Origin: VAXT01 sp963728535
GTDB taxonomy: Bacteria; Actinomycetota; Thermoleophilia; Gaiellales; Gaiellaceae
Direction: 5' to 3'
DNA length: 64,000 nucleotides
Assembly: GCA_963728535.1 (NCBI GenBank)
Contig: CAVSKK010000001.1
Coordinates: 1,426,001-1,490,000, forward strand
Below, one piece after another: positions 26,405 through 36,227 of the stretch (its first letter is position 1; every line of letters starts with the position of its first letter). The notes beneath the pieces are model-generated. The model saw only the letters and a program-made list of their open reading frames with translations. It had not been told where the DNA came from and did no database searches. The position numbers and the translations under genes were made by a program.

Positions 26405-27759
26405 CGGTCCCGGAGCTGCGGAAACAGAATCGTGTCGCGAACGTTGTCCCGGCCGGTCAGCACCATCGCCAGGCGGTCGATGCCGAGGCCGAGGCCACCG
26501 GTCGGCGGCATTCCGTAGGCCAGCGCCTCCACGTAGTCCGGGTCGCCTTGCTGGCCGCCCGCGTCGGCCGCCTGCTGGGCGAATCGCTCGGCCTGCTCGT
26601 CGGAGTCGTTGATTTCGGTGAACGCGTTTCCGAGCTCCATGCCGCCGACGAAGAACTCGAAGCGCTCGACGATCGAAGGGTCGTCGTCGGTCGGGCGCGC
26701 AAAGGGAGAGAGCTCCACCGGGTAGTCGTGCAGGATCGTCGGCTCGATCAGCTCGGGCTCGACGAAGTGGCTGAGCGCGTGATCGACGAGCCCGCTCCAC
26801 GTGTCGTTTGCGGCCGTGTCGACTCCGCGCTCCTCGAGCCGTCCGCGCAAGTCATCCGCATCCCGCGTCCAGAGCCCTTTCTCCTCGAGCGCGTCGATCA
26901 GCTTGACGCGCTTCCAGGGTGCCTTGAGGTCGACCTCGTGCCCGCGGAGGGTGACCTTCGTGGCTCCGGTGGTCTCTCTGGCGACGGTCTCGACGAGCTC
27001 CTCGATCCGCGCCATCGTGTCTCGGTAGTCCGCGTAGGCCTCGTACCACTCGACCATCGTGAACTCGGGCGCGTGCTTGTACGACACGCTCTCGTTTCGA
27101 AAGTCACGCCCCAGCTCGTAGACGCGCTCGAGGCCGCCGACGATCAGGCGCTTGAGGTAGAGCTCGGTCGCGATGCGGAGGTAGAGATCGGTGTCGAGCT
27201 CGTTCGAGTGCGTCACGAACGGGTCGGCGAGTGCGCCGCCGAACCGAGGCTGCAGGATAGGCGTCTCGACCTCGAGGAAGCCGTGCTCGTCGAGGTAGCG
27301 GCGGATCGCGGTGACCATGCGCGTCCGCAGCTCGAAGTCGGCGCGCGACTCTTCGTTCATCACGAGGTCGAGGTAGCGCCGGCGGTAGCGGGCCTCAGTG
27401 TCGGTCAGGCCGTGGAAGGTGTCCGGCAGCGGCCGCTTGATCTTGGCGAGCAGCTCGAGCTCGGTGACTGCGAGCGAGGGCTCACCGCGCTTCGTCCGCG
27501 CCGGGATGCCGGTCGCGCCGACGATGTCCCCGAGAGCGAGGTCGACAGACCCGGCCCGATCCTCCGAAACGAGCAGCTGGATCTTCCCGGAGCGATCGAC
27601 GAGGTCGAGGAAGACGAGCTTCCCCATGTCCCGCCGGGCCATGACGCGCCCCGCCACGCGGCGAGCCTCGCCGGCCTCCTCCCCGGGCTCGATCTTTTCC
27701 GCCTCGACCCGAACCGCAGAAATCTCGTCCCGGTCAGGAAATCGTTTCGGCAAAGCCAT
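26401..27759 (-). CDS. lysS: Lysyl-tRNA synthetase, class II
   Basis: 452 residues. An OB-fold anticodon-binding domain (about 30-130; GRVMARRDMGKLVFLDLVD) is followed by the class II catalytic core: motif 2 around FRNESVSYKHAPEFTMVEWYEAY and motif 3 GGLGLGIDRLAMVL near the end. It charges tRNA-Lys with lysine using ATP. Slightly shorter than the E. coli enzyme (505) because the N-terminal extension is reduced. ATG 27759 sits only about two bases after the predicted transcription start. Confidence 0.96.
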   Translation of the reverse strand: MALPKRFPDRDEISAVRVEAEKIEPGEEAGEARRVAGRVMARRDMGKLVFLDLVDRSGKIQLLVSEDRAGSVDLALGDIVGATGIPARTKRGEPSLAVTELELLAKIKRPLPDTFHGLTDTEARYRRRYLDLVMNEESRADFELRTRMVTAIRRYLDEHGFLEVETPILQPRFGGALADPFVTHSNELDTDLYLRIATELYLKRLIVGGLERVYELGRDFRNESVSYKHAPEFTMVEWYEAYADYRDTMARIEELVETVARETTGATKVTLRGHEVDLKAPWKRVKLIDALEEKGLWTRDADDLRGRLEERGVDTAANDTWSGLVDHALSHFVEPELIEPTILHDYPVELSPFARPTDDDPSIVERFEFFVGGMELGNAFTEINDSDEQAERFAQQAADAGGQQGDPDYVEALAYGMPPTGGLGLGIDRLAMVLTGRDNVRDTILFPQLRDR

Positions 27760-27767
27760 AGCGCGCG

Positions 27768-27796
27768 AGTCTAAGCGGAATGAATGACTAGGTCAG
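27768..27796 (-). promoter_or_regulatory. lysS promoter (CTGACC-17-TAGACT)
   Basis: On the minus strand CTGACC (27796-27791), a 17-bp spacer and TAGACT (27773-27768) form a near-consensus housekeeping promoter. The expected start point, near 27761, is two bases before the lysS ATG, so the message would be leaderless. Confidence 0.6.
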
Positions 27797-27811
27797 CACG
27801 CGAAACACGCC

Positions 27812-27889
27812 GCGGAGGTGGGCTTTGCCCGCCTCCGCCCGCAAACGCTGGGATCAAACAAGTCGAAGAAAGTCGTAAGACTTTCTTCG
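27812..27889 (+). repeat. Two-hairpin intergenic element, copy 1 (inner stem lost)
   Basis: Hairpin A is GCGGAGGTGGGC-TTT-GCCCGCCTCCGC (27812-27838). Hairpin B is CGAAGAAAGTC (27864-27874), loop GTAA, GACTTTCTTCG (27879-27889), a perfect 11-bp stem. Hairpin B ends six bases before the greA stop codon on the other strand. The inner GC-rich stem and the GTCAT bulge of copies 2 and 3 are missing here. Read from the minus strand, it would also serve as a hairpin after greA. Confidence 0.85.
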
Positions 27890-27895
27890 AGGCCG

Positions 27896-28372
27896 TCAGG
27901 CCGCCTTGATGTCCATGATCTTGTACTTCAGCGCCTTGCCGCGCGGCGTCGTCACCTCAACCGTCTCGCCCTTCTTCTTGCCGATGATCGCCTTGCCGAC
28001 CGGCGATTCGTTCGAGAGCTTGTGCTCGGCCGGGTTCGCTTCCGCAGAGCCGACGATGTGGTACTCGACCGTTTCCTTGGCCGAGACGTCCCGCAGCTTC
28101 ACGTGCGAGCCGACGGACACGACGTCCTTGGCGACGTCCTTTTTCGTGATCACGCGAGCGTTCGCCATCCGCTCCTCGAGGATCGCGATGCGGTGCTCGA
28201 GCAGCGCCTGGTCATTCTTGGCGTCGTCGTATTCGGAGTTCTCGGTGATGTCACCGAACTGGCGAGCGACCCGGATGCGCTCTGCGACTTCGCGGCGCTT
28301 GTGGTTCGACAGGTGCTCGATCTCCTCCTTGAGCTTCTTGAAGCCCTCAGGAGTGAGGATGACTTCCTTCAC
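27896..28372 (-). CDS. greA: Transcription elongation factor GreA
   Basis: 158 residues: N-terminal coiled coil with EEIEHLSNHKRREVAERIRVARQFGDITENSEYDDAK carrying the paired acidic tip residues (D and E near 41-44), then the C-terminal FKBP-like domain with VGSHVKLRD and GKKKGETVEV. It enters the RNA polymerase secondary channel and stimulates cleavage of backtracked transcripts. GTG start at 28372 with AGGAGG eight bases upstream. The leader contains a terminator-like hairpin, and a two-hairpin repeat element follows the stop. Confidence 0.95.
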   Translation of the reverse strand: MKEVILTPEGFKKLKEEIEHLSNHKRREVAERIRVARQFGDITENSEYDDAKNDQALLEHRIAILEERMANARVITKKDVAKDVVSVGSHVKLRDVSAKETVEYHIVGSAEANPAEHKLSNESPVGKAIIGKKKGETVEVTTPRGKALKYKIMDIKAA

Positions 28373-28392
28373 GTCACTTGCCTCCTAAGAAT

Positions 28393-28423
28393 AAAAAACG
28401 CGCGGCGCAAAGGCGCCGTCGCG
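28393..28423 (-). terminator. Terminator-like hairpin in the greA leader (possible attenuator)
   Basis: On the minus strand: CGCG-A-CGGCGC, loop CTTT, GCGCCG-CGCG, then TTTTTT (28398-28393). That is a 10-bp GC stem with one bulged A followed at once by six U. It begins within one or two bases of the predicted greA transcription start and ends seven bases before the AGGAGG of greA. No gene lies upstream on this strand, so it cannot be the terminator of another unit. Confidence 0.75.
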
Positions 28424-28430
28424 GGCAGGC

Positions 28431-28459
28431 ATAGTACCTGTGACCGTGGTCGACGTCAA
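28431..28459 (-). promoter_or_regulatory. greA promoter (TTGACG-17-TACTAT)
   Basis: TTGACG (28459-28454), exactly 17 bp, then TACTAT (28436-28431) on the minus strand. It lies inside the first codons of dusB on the opposite strand. Predicted start near 28424. Confidence 0.75.
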
Positions 28460-29546
28460 ACTCCCAATTCAGGACTACGATTTGCCCTCTGTGCAGGTAG
28501 ATCTTCGCGAATCCTGGCGGATCGGGCCCGTCGAGATCCCAACCAGGCTCGTTCTCGCGCCGATGGCGGGCGTGAGCGTGCAGGCGTTCCGCCGCCAGGG
28601 CCGCAGGTTCGGCGCCGGGCTCGTCTGCTCGGAGATGGTCAGCTGCGCCGGGCTCTCGCACGGGAACGAGAAGACGCTCGGCTACCTGCGAATCGCCGCC
28701 GACGAGCATCCGCTCGCGGTTCAGATCTTCGGCGGAGATCCGGGTCTCATGGCGGAAGCGGCGCGAATGGTCGAGGACGCGGGCGCCGACCTCGTCGACA
28801 TCAACTTCGGCTGCCCGGTGCGAAAGGTGACGAAGACCGGCGCGGGTGCCACGTGCCTCGACGAGCCGGAGCGCGCGTGCCGCATCGTGGAGGCGGTCGC
28901 GGAGGCGATCTCGATCCCGGTCTCGGTGAAGATGCGCCGCGGCATCCTGAACGGCTCACGGACGTGCCTCGACGTCGGGCCACGACTCGTCGCCGCAGGC
29001 GCGGCGACTCTCACCCTGCACCCGCGCTCGGCCCGCCAGATGTACACCGGCGAGGCAGACCACTCGCTCACCGCCGAGCTGGTCGAGCTCGTGGACGTTC
29101 CGGTGATCGCCTCGGGCGACATCGTCTCCCGCGCGAGAGCCCAGACCGTCCTGGCGACGACCGGGGCGGCGGCGGTCATGGTCGGCCGCGCAGCGCAGGG
29201 GAATCCGTGGGCATTGCGCCAGATCATGGGCGATGACGCCGAGCCCACCCGCGAAGAGGTCGCAGCGGAGCTGATCCTTTTCATCCGCGAGACCGCGCGC
29301 GAGCTCGGCGAGAGACGCGCGACCGGGTTCCTGAAGAAGTTCTACGGCTGGTACCTCGGACGCGGCCGCTTCCCGCGCCCGTTCAAGCAGGAGCTCGTCC
29401 AGCTGGACTCACTCGCGGCGGTCGAGCAACGCCTCCTGGCGGCGGCGCCGGGCGCCCGCTTCGTGCTCGAGCGGCTCGAGGACGAGCTGCCGCAGGGCGA
29501 CGACGTGTTGCTCGACCTCCCGATCTCGGTGTACGGCGGAGGCTGA
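28440..29546 (+). CDS. dusB: tRNA-dihydrouridine synthase
   Basis: 368 residues; GTG 28440. FMN-binding TIM barrel with RLVLAPMAGVSVQAFR near residue 37, AVQIFGGDP near 91, DLVDINFGCPVRKVTKTGAGA near 115, VSVKMRRGIL near 160 and AAVMVGRAAQGNPW near 245. It reduces uridines of tRNA to dihydrouridine. Diverges from greA; its first bases contain the greA promoter. CATAGT lies four bases upstream of the GTG, so the message may be leaderless. Confidence 0.92.
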   Translation: MTVVDVKLPIQDYDLPSVQVDLRESWRIGPVEIPTRLVLAPMAGVSVQAFRRQGRRFGAGLVCSEMVSCAGLSHGNEKTLGYLRIAADEHPLAVQIFGGDPGLMAEAARMVEDAGADLVDINFGCPVRKVTKTGAGATCLDEPERACRIVEAVAEAISIPVSVKMRRGILNGSRTCLDVGPRLVAAGAATLTLHPRSARQMYTGEADHSLTAELVELVDVPVIASGDIVSRARAQTVLATTGAAAVMVGRAAQGNPWALRQIMGDDAEPTREEVAAELILFIRETARELGERRATGFLKKFYGWYLGRGRFPRPFKQELVQLDSLAAVEQRLLAAAPGARFVLERLEDELPQGDDVLLDLPISVYGGG

Positions 29547-29668
29547 GCTGCCCGGACCCGTGCGCGTGGCACGGTCTAAGGCACAGCCAACCTCCTCCCC
29601 GCGTCGATCATAGGCGTGAGATCCGCACGCGTGTGTGACGCGTCCGCGCCGAAATTGCAAACAGCCGC
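29547..29668. other. Intergenic region between convergent dusB and coaX
   Basis: 122 bases without a gene. It holds two small inverted repeats: CCGTGC-GCGTG-GCACGG just after dusB, and ACGCGT-GTGTG-ACGCGT closer to coaX. Neither is followed by a U-run. They may act as shared termination or processing hairpins; nothing else is visible. Confidence 0.4.
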
Positions 29669-30418
29669 CTAGCGGTTGAGAGCCCAGATCAGGCGCAGGC
29701 CCTCGAGGGTCAGGTCGGGGTCGACGCGCTCGATCGTTCGGGCGTGCGGAACCACGATCTCGGCCAGGCCGCCGGTCGCGATCGCCCGCGCCTCGGTGCC
29801 CAGCTCGTCGCGGATCTCCTCGACGATCCGGTCGACCTGGCCCGCGAACCCGTAGACGAGCCCGGACTGAAGGCTGTGCACGGTGGTCTTGCCGATCACG
29901 GACGGCGGCTCGGTGAAATCGACGCGCATCAGCCGGGCGGCCCGTGCAAAGAGCGCGTCCATCGAGATCTCGATCCCAGGCGCGAGCACGCCGCCGACGT
30001 ACTCACCCTCGGCGGAGACGACGTCGAAGTTCGTCGAGGTCCCGAAGTCGACGACGATGCACGGGGCGCCGTAGCGCTCCTTCGCAGCGACCGCGTTCAC
30101 GACCCGGTCCGGGCCGACCTCGCGAGGATCGTCGTACCGCACCGGCATCCCCGTTTTCGCACCTGGCCCGACGACCAGAATCGGCGCCTTGGCCCAGCGC
30201 TCGGCGAAGAGCTCGAACTCGCGGACGAGCGCCGGCACCGTCGAGGACAGGCAGATCCCGTCCACGGTCTCCAGGTCGAACATCTCACCGATCAGCGCGC
30301 CGAGCTCGTCGCTCGTGCGACTGGCAACACTGGCGAGCCGCCGGTTCTCGGTCAGGCGCTCGCCGTCGAACAGCCCCAGGACCGTCTGGGTATTGCCCAC
30401 GTCGACGGCCAGCAGCAT
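29669..30418 (-). CDS. coaX: Type III pantothenate kinase
   Basis: 249 residues: phosphate-1 motif MLLAVDVGNTQTVLGLFDG at the start, EVGPDRVVNAVAA near 102, VVDFGTSTNFDVV near 124, GGVLAPGIEISMDALF near 143, and AIATGGLAEIV near 215. ASKHA-fold kinase that phosphorylates pantothenate in the first step of CoA synthesis; the family is ATP-dependent and insensitive to CoA feedback. Follows the DUF2469 gene by 12 bp in the fol operon. Confidence 0.94.
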   Translation of the reverse strand: MLLAVDVGNTQTVLGLFDGERLTENRRLASVASRTSDELGALIGEMFDLETVDGICLSSTVPALVREFELFAERWAKAPILVVGPGAKTGMPVRYDDPREVGPDRVVNAVAAKERYGAPCIVVDFGTSTNFDVVSAEGEYVGGVLAPGIEISMDALFARAARLMRVDFTEPPSVIGKTTVHSLQSGLVYGFAGQVDRIVEEIRDELGTEARAIATGGLAEIVVPHARTIERVDPDLTLEGLRLIWALNR

Positions 30419-30430
30419 GTCGCGCCCGGG

Positions 30431-30805
30431 TTAGAGCTCGTCGTCGGTGCCGAGTGACTCGCCGATTCGCTCGGCGAGGGCCTCGGCTGTCAGCTTGGGC
30501 CCTTCTCCCTCGCCGCGCAGCTCTTCGACGGTCACGTCGCTCGACGTGTAGATCTCGGCCTTCGGGATCAGCCGGGTCGGCCGGTTCTTGTCCCAGACCC
30601 AGACGTCCTCCATCTGCACGTGGTAGAAGGGGTAGCTCGCCTGCGGCATGGGCTTGAACTCGAGCTTGTTGCAGAGGTAGGTCGCGTCCTGGGTGAGGAC
30701 GCACCACCGGAACAGCTCAAAGACGTCGGAGTATTCGCGCTTCAGCCGGAGCTCGAGCTGGGCCTCGAACTCGTCGAGCTCGTCGATATGCGACATGACC
30801 GTCAT
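30431..30805 (-). CDS. DUF2469 family protein
   Basis: 124 residues. The pattern EAQLELRLKREYSDVFELFRWCVLT then YHVQMEDVWVWDKNRPTRLIPKAEIYTSSDVTVEEL matches DUF2469 (for example mycobacterial Rv2901c-type proteins), which is almost confined to actinobacteria. Function unknown. The start at 30805 overlaps the folK stop (ATGA); ATG 30796 is the alternative. Predicted cytoplasmic. Confidence 0.82.
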   Translation of the reverse strand: MTVMSHIDELDEFEAQLELRLKREYSDVFELFRWCVLTQDATYLCNKLEFKPMPQASYPFYHVQMEDVWVWDKNRPTRLIPKAEIYTSSDVTVEELRGEGEGPKLTAEALAERIGESLGTDDEL

Positions 30806-31257
30806 TCTAGCTCCGAGAGCAAGGCTGAAACTGGGCCGCGGCCGGGGACGACGAGGCCCGGCTCGAGCTCGGCCAGCGGCTCGAGGGCGAACCGACGTTC
30901 GTGTAGGCGCGGATGTGGCAGGGCCAGACCCGGCTCGTCAGCGGTCTCGTCGCCGTAGACGAGCAGGTCGAGATCGATCGTCCGCGGGCCGAAGCGCACG
31001 TCCCGGACACGCCCGAGCCGCCGCTCGACGTCGAGCAGCCGCTCGAGCAGCTGCCGCGGCGGCAGGTCGGTCGACAACTGGACAGCGCCGTTCAGGAACG
31101 GCCCCTGCTCAACGGGCCCGACCGGCTCGGTCTCGCGCAGCCGGGAGATCGCGACGATCTCGATTCCGTCCTCGGCCGCGAGCAGGTCGAGCGCCCCGCG
31201 CAGATGAGTCTCTCGGTCACCGAGGTTTGAGCCGATACCGACGAAAGCTGTGGCCAT
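30802..31257 (-). CDS. folK: 2-amino-4-hydroxy-6-hydroxymethyldihydropteridine diphosphokinase
   Basis: 151 residues from ATG 31257 (MATAFVGIGSNLGDR). HPPK signature: the N-terminal IGSNLGDRETHLRGAL and the catalytic RFGPRTIDLDLLVYGDE near residue 92, then LPHPRLHERRFALEPLAEL. It transfers pyrophosphate from ATP to the pterin before FolP. It is separated from folP/folB by a subtilase gene on the other strand, whose start region overlaps the folK start. Confidence 0.95.
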   Translation of the reverse strand: MATAFVGIGSNLGDRETHLRGALDLLAAEDGIEIVAISRLRETEPVGPVEQGPFLNGAVQLSTDLPPRQLLERLLDVERRLGRVRDVRFGPRTIDLDLLVYGDETADEPGLALPHPRLHERRFALEPLAELEPGLVVPGRGPVSALLSELE

Positions 31258-31267
31258 GACTATTGCT

Positions 31268-32926
31268 ATGTTCGCTGCCTTGAGGCGTCTTGGGGTCGTC
31301 CTCGCGTTCGCCGGGCTTGTGCTCGCTGCCGGGCCTGGCTCCGCCATGGCGAACTCGACCCTCACGCAGGGGCGTGCGCAGGAGCTTCGACTCTACGATT
31401 CGGTCCTCGTTCTCGCGCGGCCCGGAGCAGCCCCTGCCCTTCGCCGCGCGGGCGGCGTCAGGCTCGCGAAGACGCTCCCGGTCTGGCGGCTGCCCAGCGG
31501 CCCTGCGCTCCGCGCCCTTCCCGCGTTGATGCGCGCCGGCCTCGTGCCGGAGGTCGAGCCCGACCAGCCGCTGAGCCTCGCCAATCACCTGACGGACCCG
31601 ATGGTCGGCCTGCAATGGTGGCCCTCCTTTGTCGGCCTCGATCGCGCCGAGCCACCGGGGCCAGGGAAGCCGCTGACGGTGATCGACACCGGTGTCGACC
31701 TCACGCACGAGGAGTTCGTCGGGAGACCGGCCACAGTTGCCCTGAACGCGCAGTCCACGGCCGCCCGCTACGAGGAGCACGGCACGGCGGTCGCGTCGAC
31801 CGCGGCGGCGCCGACCAACGGCGTCGGGATCGTCGGCGTCTATCCGCAGGCGAACCTCCAGCTCTGGGACGCGAGCCCGTCCGGAGACGGGATCACCGCC
31901 GGCGACGTCATCCAGGGGCTGGACGCGGCGGTTCGCAGCGGGCAGGGGGTCGTCAACCTCAGCCTCGGCTCCCACGTTCGGAATCCGCTCCTCGACGCGA
32001 TGGTGGCGGTCACCTTCGCCAAGGGCACTCTCATCGTCGCGGCGGCAGGGAACAGCCGCGAGGACGGCAGCCCGTTGGAATATCCGGCCAGCCTGCCCCA
32101 CGTCCTCACGGCCGGCGCCATCGACCAGTCGGGCCAACCGACGTTCTTCTCGAGCGGGTCGCAGTACGTCGACGTCGCAGCGCCCGGCTGGGACATCCGG
32201 GTCGCAGTGCCCGTCGCCTACGGCCCCGAAGATGACGATGACTACGACGACTTCAGTGGCACGAGCTTCGCCTCGCCTATCGTTGCCGGCGCGACCGCCT
32301 GGGTGTGGACGGTCCGGCCCACGCTCGACATCACGCAGCTCTTCGAGGTCATGCGCCTGTCCGCCCAGGACATCTACAGCCCTGGGTTCGATCCTTTCTC
32401 CGGTTTCGGGCGGCTCGACATCCCGACGGCGCTGACCGTGCCCGCGCCGGCTCGCGACCCACAGGAGCCGAACGAGGACGTGACCTACCTCAAGCCGGGC
32501 GGACTCCTCCACCGAGCCTCGGTCCCGCTGACGACAGCTGGTCGCCTGAAGGGATCGATCGCGGCACGACTCGACTTCGGCGAGGATCCGCGCGACGTGT
32601 CCCGCGTCTGGGTCCCGGGCCGGCGGACTGCGGTCGTCGCCCTCCAGCCCTCAGGCGGGGACGTCGACCTGGCGCTCTGGGGACCCCGCACCGTGAGCGT
32701 CTTCGAGGCAGGCGCGAACCGGACGCGGGACTTCAAGGGCATCTCGGAGCGGCTCGGAACGAAACGCGAGGTGCTGCGGGTGAAGAACCCGACGCGGCGC
32801 GGCGCCTACTACTACGTCGAGGCGTCCGTGGGCGCAGGCAACGGCACCGTCGTCCGCAAGGTGGCCGGGCTCAGGTATCGCCTCTCGGTCTCGCTCGTCA
32901 AGAAGAAGAAACCCGCTCGACGGTAG
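31268..32926 (+). CDS. Secreted S8 family serine protease (subtilase)
   Basis: 552 residues from ATG 31268, giving a clean signal peptide MFAALRRLGVVLAFAGLVL ending near SAMA; starts at 31250 and 31256 are possible. The catalytic triad is complete: Asp in TVIDTGVDLTHEEF (about D140), His in EEHGTAVAS (about H171), Ser in SGTSFASPIVAG (about S333). A propeptide-like region precedes the catalytic domain, and about 150 residues of beta-rich C-terminal domain end in a Lys/Arg tail KKKKPARR. Exported endoprotease. It interrupts the folB-folK gene pair in opposite orientation and overlaps folB by 29 bp. Confidence 0.9.
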   Translation: MFAALRRLGVVLAFAGLVLAAGPGSAMANSTLTQGRAQELRLYDSVLVLARPGAAPALRRAGGVRLAKTLPVWRLPSGPALRALPALMRAGLVPEVEPDQPLSLANHLTDPMVGLQWWPSFVGLDRAEPPGPGKPLTVIDTGVDLTHEEFVGRPATVALNAQSTAARYEEHGTAVASTAAAPTNGVGIVGVYPQANLQLWDASPSGDGITAGDVIQGLDAAVRSGQGVVNLSLGSHVRNPLLDAMVAVTFAKGTLIVAAAGNSREDGSPLEYPASLPHVLTAGAIDQSGQPTFFSSGSQYVDVAAPGWDIRVAVPVAYGPEDDDDYDDFSGTSFASPIVAGATAWVWTVRPTLDITQLFEVMRLSAQDIYSPGFDPFSGFGRLDIPTALTVPAPARDPQEPNEDVTYLKPGGLLHRASVPLTTAGRLKGSIAARLDFGEDPRDVSRVWVPGRRTAVVALQPSGGDVDLALWGPRTVSVFEAGANRTRDFKGISERLGTKREVLRVKNPTRRGAYYYVEASVGAGNGTVVRKVAGLRYRLSVSLVKKKKPARR

Positions 32927-33251
32927 CCGCCGAGTGGGCCGCCGGGACCCCGGCGGGCTGCGGCTTGCGGACGCGCACACGGACTCGCTCGACCTCGAAC
33001 CGCGCGACGAGCGCATCGGCGACGGCGGCGGCAAGCGCTTCGATCAGATTGAACTGCCGCCCGTCGGAGACCTCGCGCACGCAGTCGGCGACTTCGCGGT
33101 AGTCGACCGCGTCCTCGATCCTGTCGGAGAGGGCGCCGTCGCCGACCTCGAGCCGGACGTCGTAGAGGAAGGTCATACCGTCACGCCGCTCCTCTTCGAG
33201 GACACCGTGCCGGCCGAAGACCTCGAGGCTTTCGAGCTCGACGACGATCAT
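32898..33251 (-). CDS. folB: Dihydroneopterin aldolase
   Basis: 117 residues: LESLEVFGRHGVLEEERRDGMTFLYDVRLEV with the family's HGV(L)EEE signature, then DAVDYREVADCVREV and FNLIEALAAAVADALV. It cleaves dihydroneopterin to 6-hydroxymethyl-dihydropterin in folate synthesis. Coupled to folP by ATGA. The last 29 bp overlap the convergent protease gene; the tail after RKPQPAGVP is therefore constrained in two frames. Confidence 0.93.
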   Translation of the reverse strand: MIVVELESLEVFGRHGVLEEERRDGMTFLYDVRLEVGDGALSDRIEDAVDYREVADCVREVSDGRQFNLIEALAAAVADALVARFEVERVRVRVRKPQPAGVPAAHSAATVERVSSS

Positions 33252-34069
33252 CCGACAGCCGCCGCGACCGTCAACGCCTCTACATGCTCGCGAACGTCGT
33301 GGGCGCGGAAGATCGCGGCGCCACGCTCGTAGGCCTCGACCGCCGCGGCGAGGCTCGCCGACAGCGGGCCGGTGGTTGCCTCCGGGTCGCCGAGGATGCG
33401 CCCGAGGGACCGCTTGCGTGAGAGCCCGACGAGGACCGGACGGCCGAGTGCGACGATCTCGCCCAGCCGCCCGAGCAGCTCGAAGTTCTGCCCGACGCTC
33501 TTGCCGAACCCGAAGCCAGGATCGAGGCAGATGCGCTCCTCGGGAACTCCCGCGTCGACCGCGAAGCGGAGCCGCTCCTCGAGGAAGGCAGCGACTTCAC
33601 CGGCCACGTCCTCGTAGGTCGGTTCGTCCTGCATCGTCCTCGGCTCTCCCTGCATGTGCATGAGGCAAAGAAAGGCTCCCGAGGATGCGACCACGTCGGC
33701 CAGCTCCGGATCGCTCCGCAGCGCGCTGACGTCGTTCACGAGCTCTGCTCCTAGCTCCAGCGCGCGCCGGGCCACTTCCGCCTTCGTCGTGTCGATCGAG
33801 ACCGGCACGCGGCCCTGGAGAGCCTCCAGGACGGGCTCCACGCGGCGCAGCTCCTCGTCCAGCGAGACCCCGTCGGAGCCGGGCCGTGTCGATTCGCCCC
33901 CGACGTCGACGATCGTCGCGCCCTCCTCGGCCATGCGCAGCGCGGCGGCCACGGCATCGCCGGCGTCGAAGTTGACCCCGCCGTCCGAGAACGAGTCTGG
34001 CGTCACGTTGACGACGCCCATCACGGACGGACGCGGAAACCGTTCTTCAATAGGGGTTAGGTCTTGCAT
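33248..34069 (-). CDS. folP: Dihydropteroate synthase
   Basis: 273 residues from ATG 34069. DHPS signatures: VMGVVNVTPDSFSDGG near residue 15, IVDVGGESTRPGSDGVS near 52, and CLDPGFGFGKSVGQN near 190, with the sulfonamide-site loop KSVGQNFELL and LVGLSRKRSLGRIL. Joins p-aminobenzoate to the pterin diphosphate. In many actinobacteria folE lies between ftsH and folP; here that gap holds only a repeat element. Confidence 0.95.
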   Translation of the reverse strand: MQDLTPIEERFPRPSVMGVVNVTPDSFSDGGVNFDAGDAVAAALRMAEEGATIVDVGGESTRPGSDGVSLDEELRRVEPVLEALQGRVPVSIDTTKAEVARRALELGAELVNDVSALRSDPELADVVASSGAFLCLMHMQGEPRTMQDEPTYEDVAGEVAAFLEERLRFAVDAGVPEERICLDPGFGFGKSVGQNFELLGRLGEIVALGRPVLVGLSRKRSLGRILGDPEATTGPLSASLAAAVEAYERGAAIFRAHDVREHVEALTVAAAVG

Positions 34070-34105
34070 TGAGAGCAAATTGTCGCAACGCAAGACCTGT
34101 TCCGC

Positions 34106-34210
34106 GCAGTGCCGGGCTTTGCCCGGTGCTGCTCGAGTCGGTCCGTCTTTGAGACACCTCGCAGGCAAGTGGTCATGGCGCCGGCGAAGCCGGCGCCGGA
34201 CTTGCCTGCG
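34106..34210 (+). repeat. Two-hairpin intergenic element, copy 2
   Basis: Hairpin A is GCAGTGCCGGGC-TTT-GCCCGGTGCTGC (34106-34132). A linker ending TTGAGACACCT follows. Hairpin B has an outer stem CGCAGGCAAGT (34160-34170) with ACTTGCCTGCG (34200-34210), a GGTCAT/GG internal loop, and an inner stem GGCGCCGGC-GAA-GCCGGCGCC. The element ends one base before the ftsH stop codon. Four paired positions of the outer stem differ from copy 3, and all four changes are compensatory. Confidence 0.88.
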
Positions 34211-34211
34211 C

Positions 34212-36164
<1,953 letters not shown>

Positions 36165-36227
36165 GAAGGCGCCTCCTGGATCAGCGTAGCAGCGGTCAGC
36201 ACTCCTGCCTCCCCCGGACGAGGATCC

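Noticed and set aside
29633..29650. ACGCGT-GTGTG-ACGCGT as an operator
   Set aside because: It lies between two convergent 3' ends, where an operator has no gene to control; a termination hairpin is more likely.
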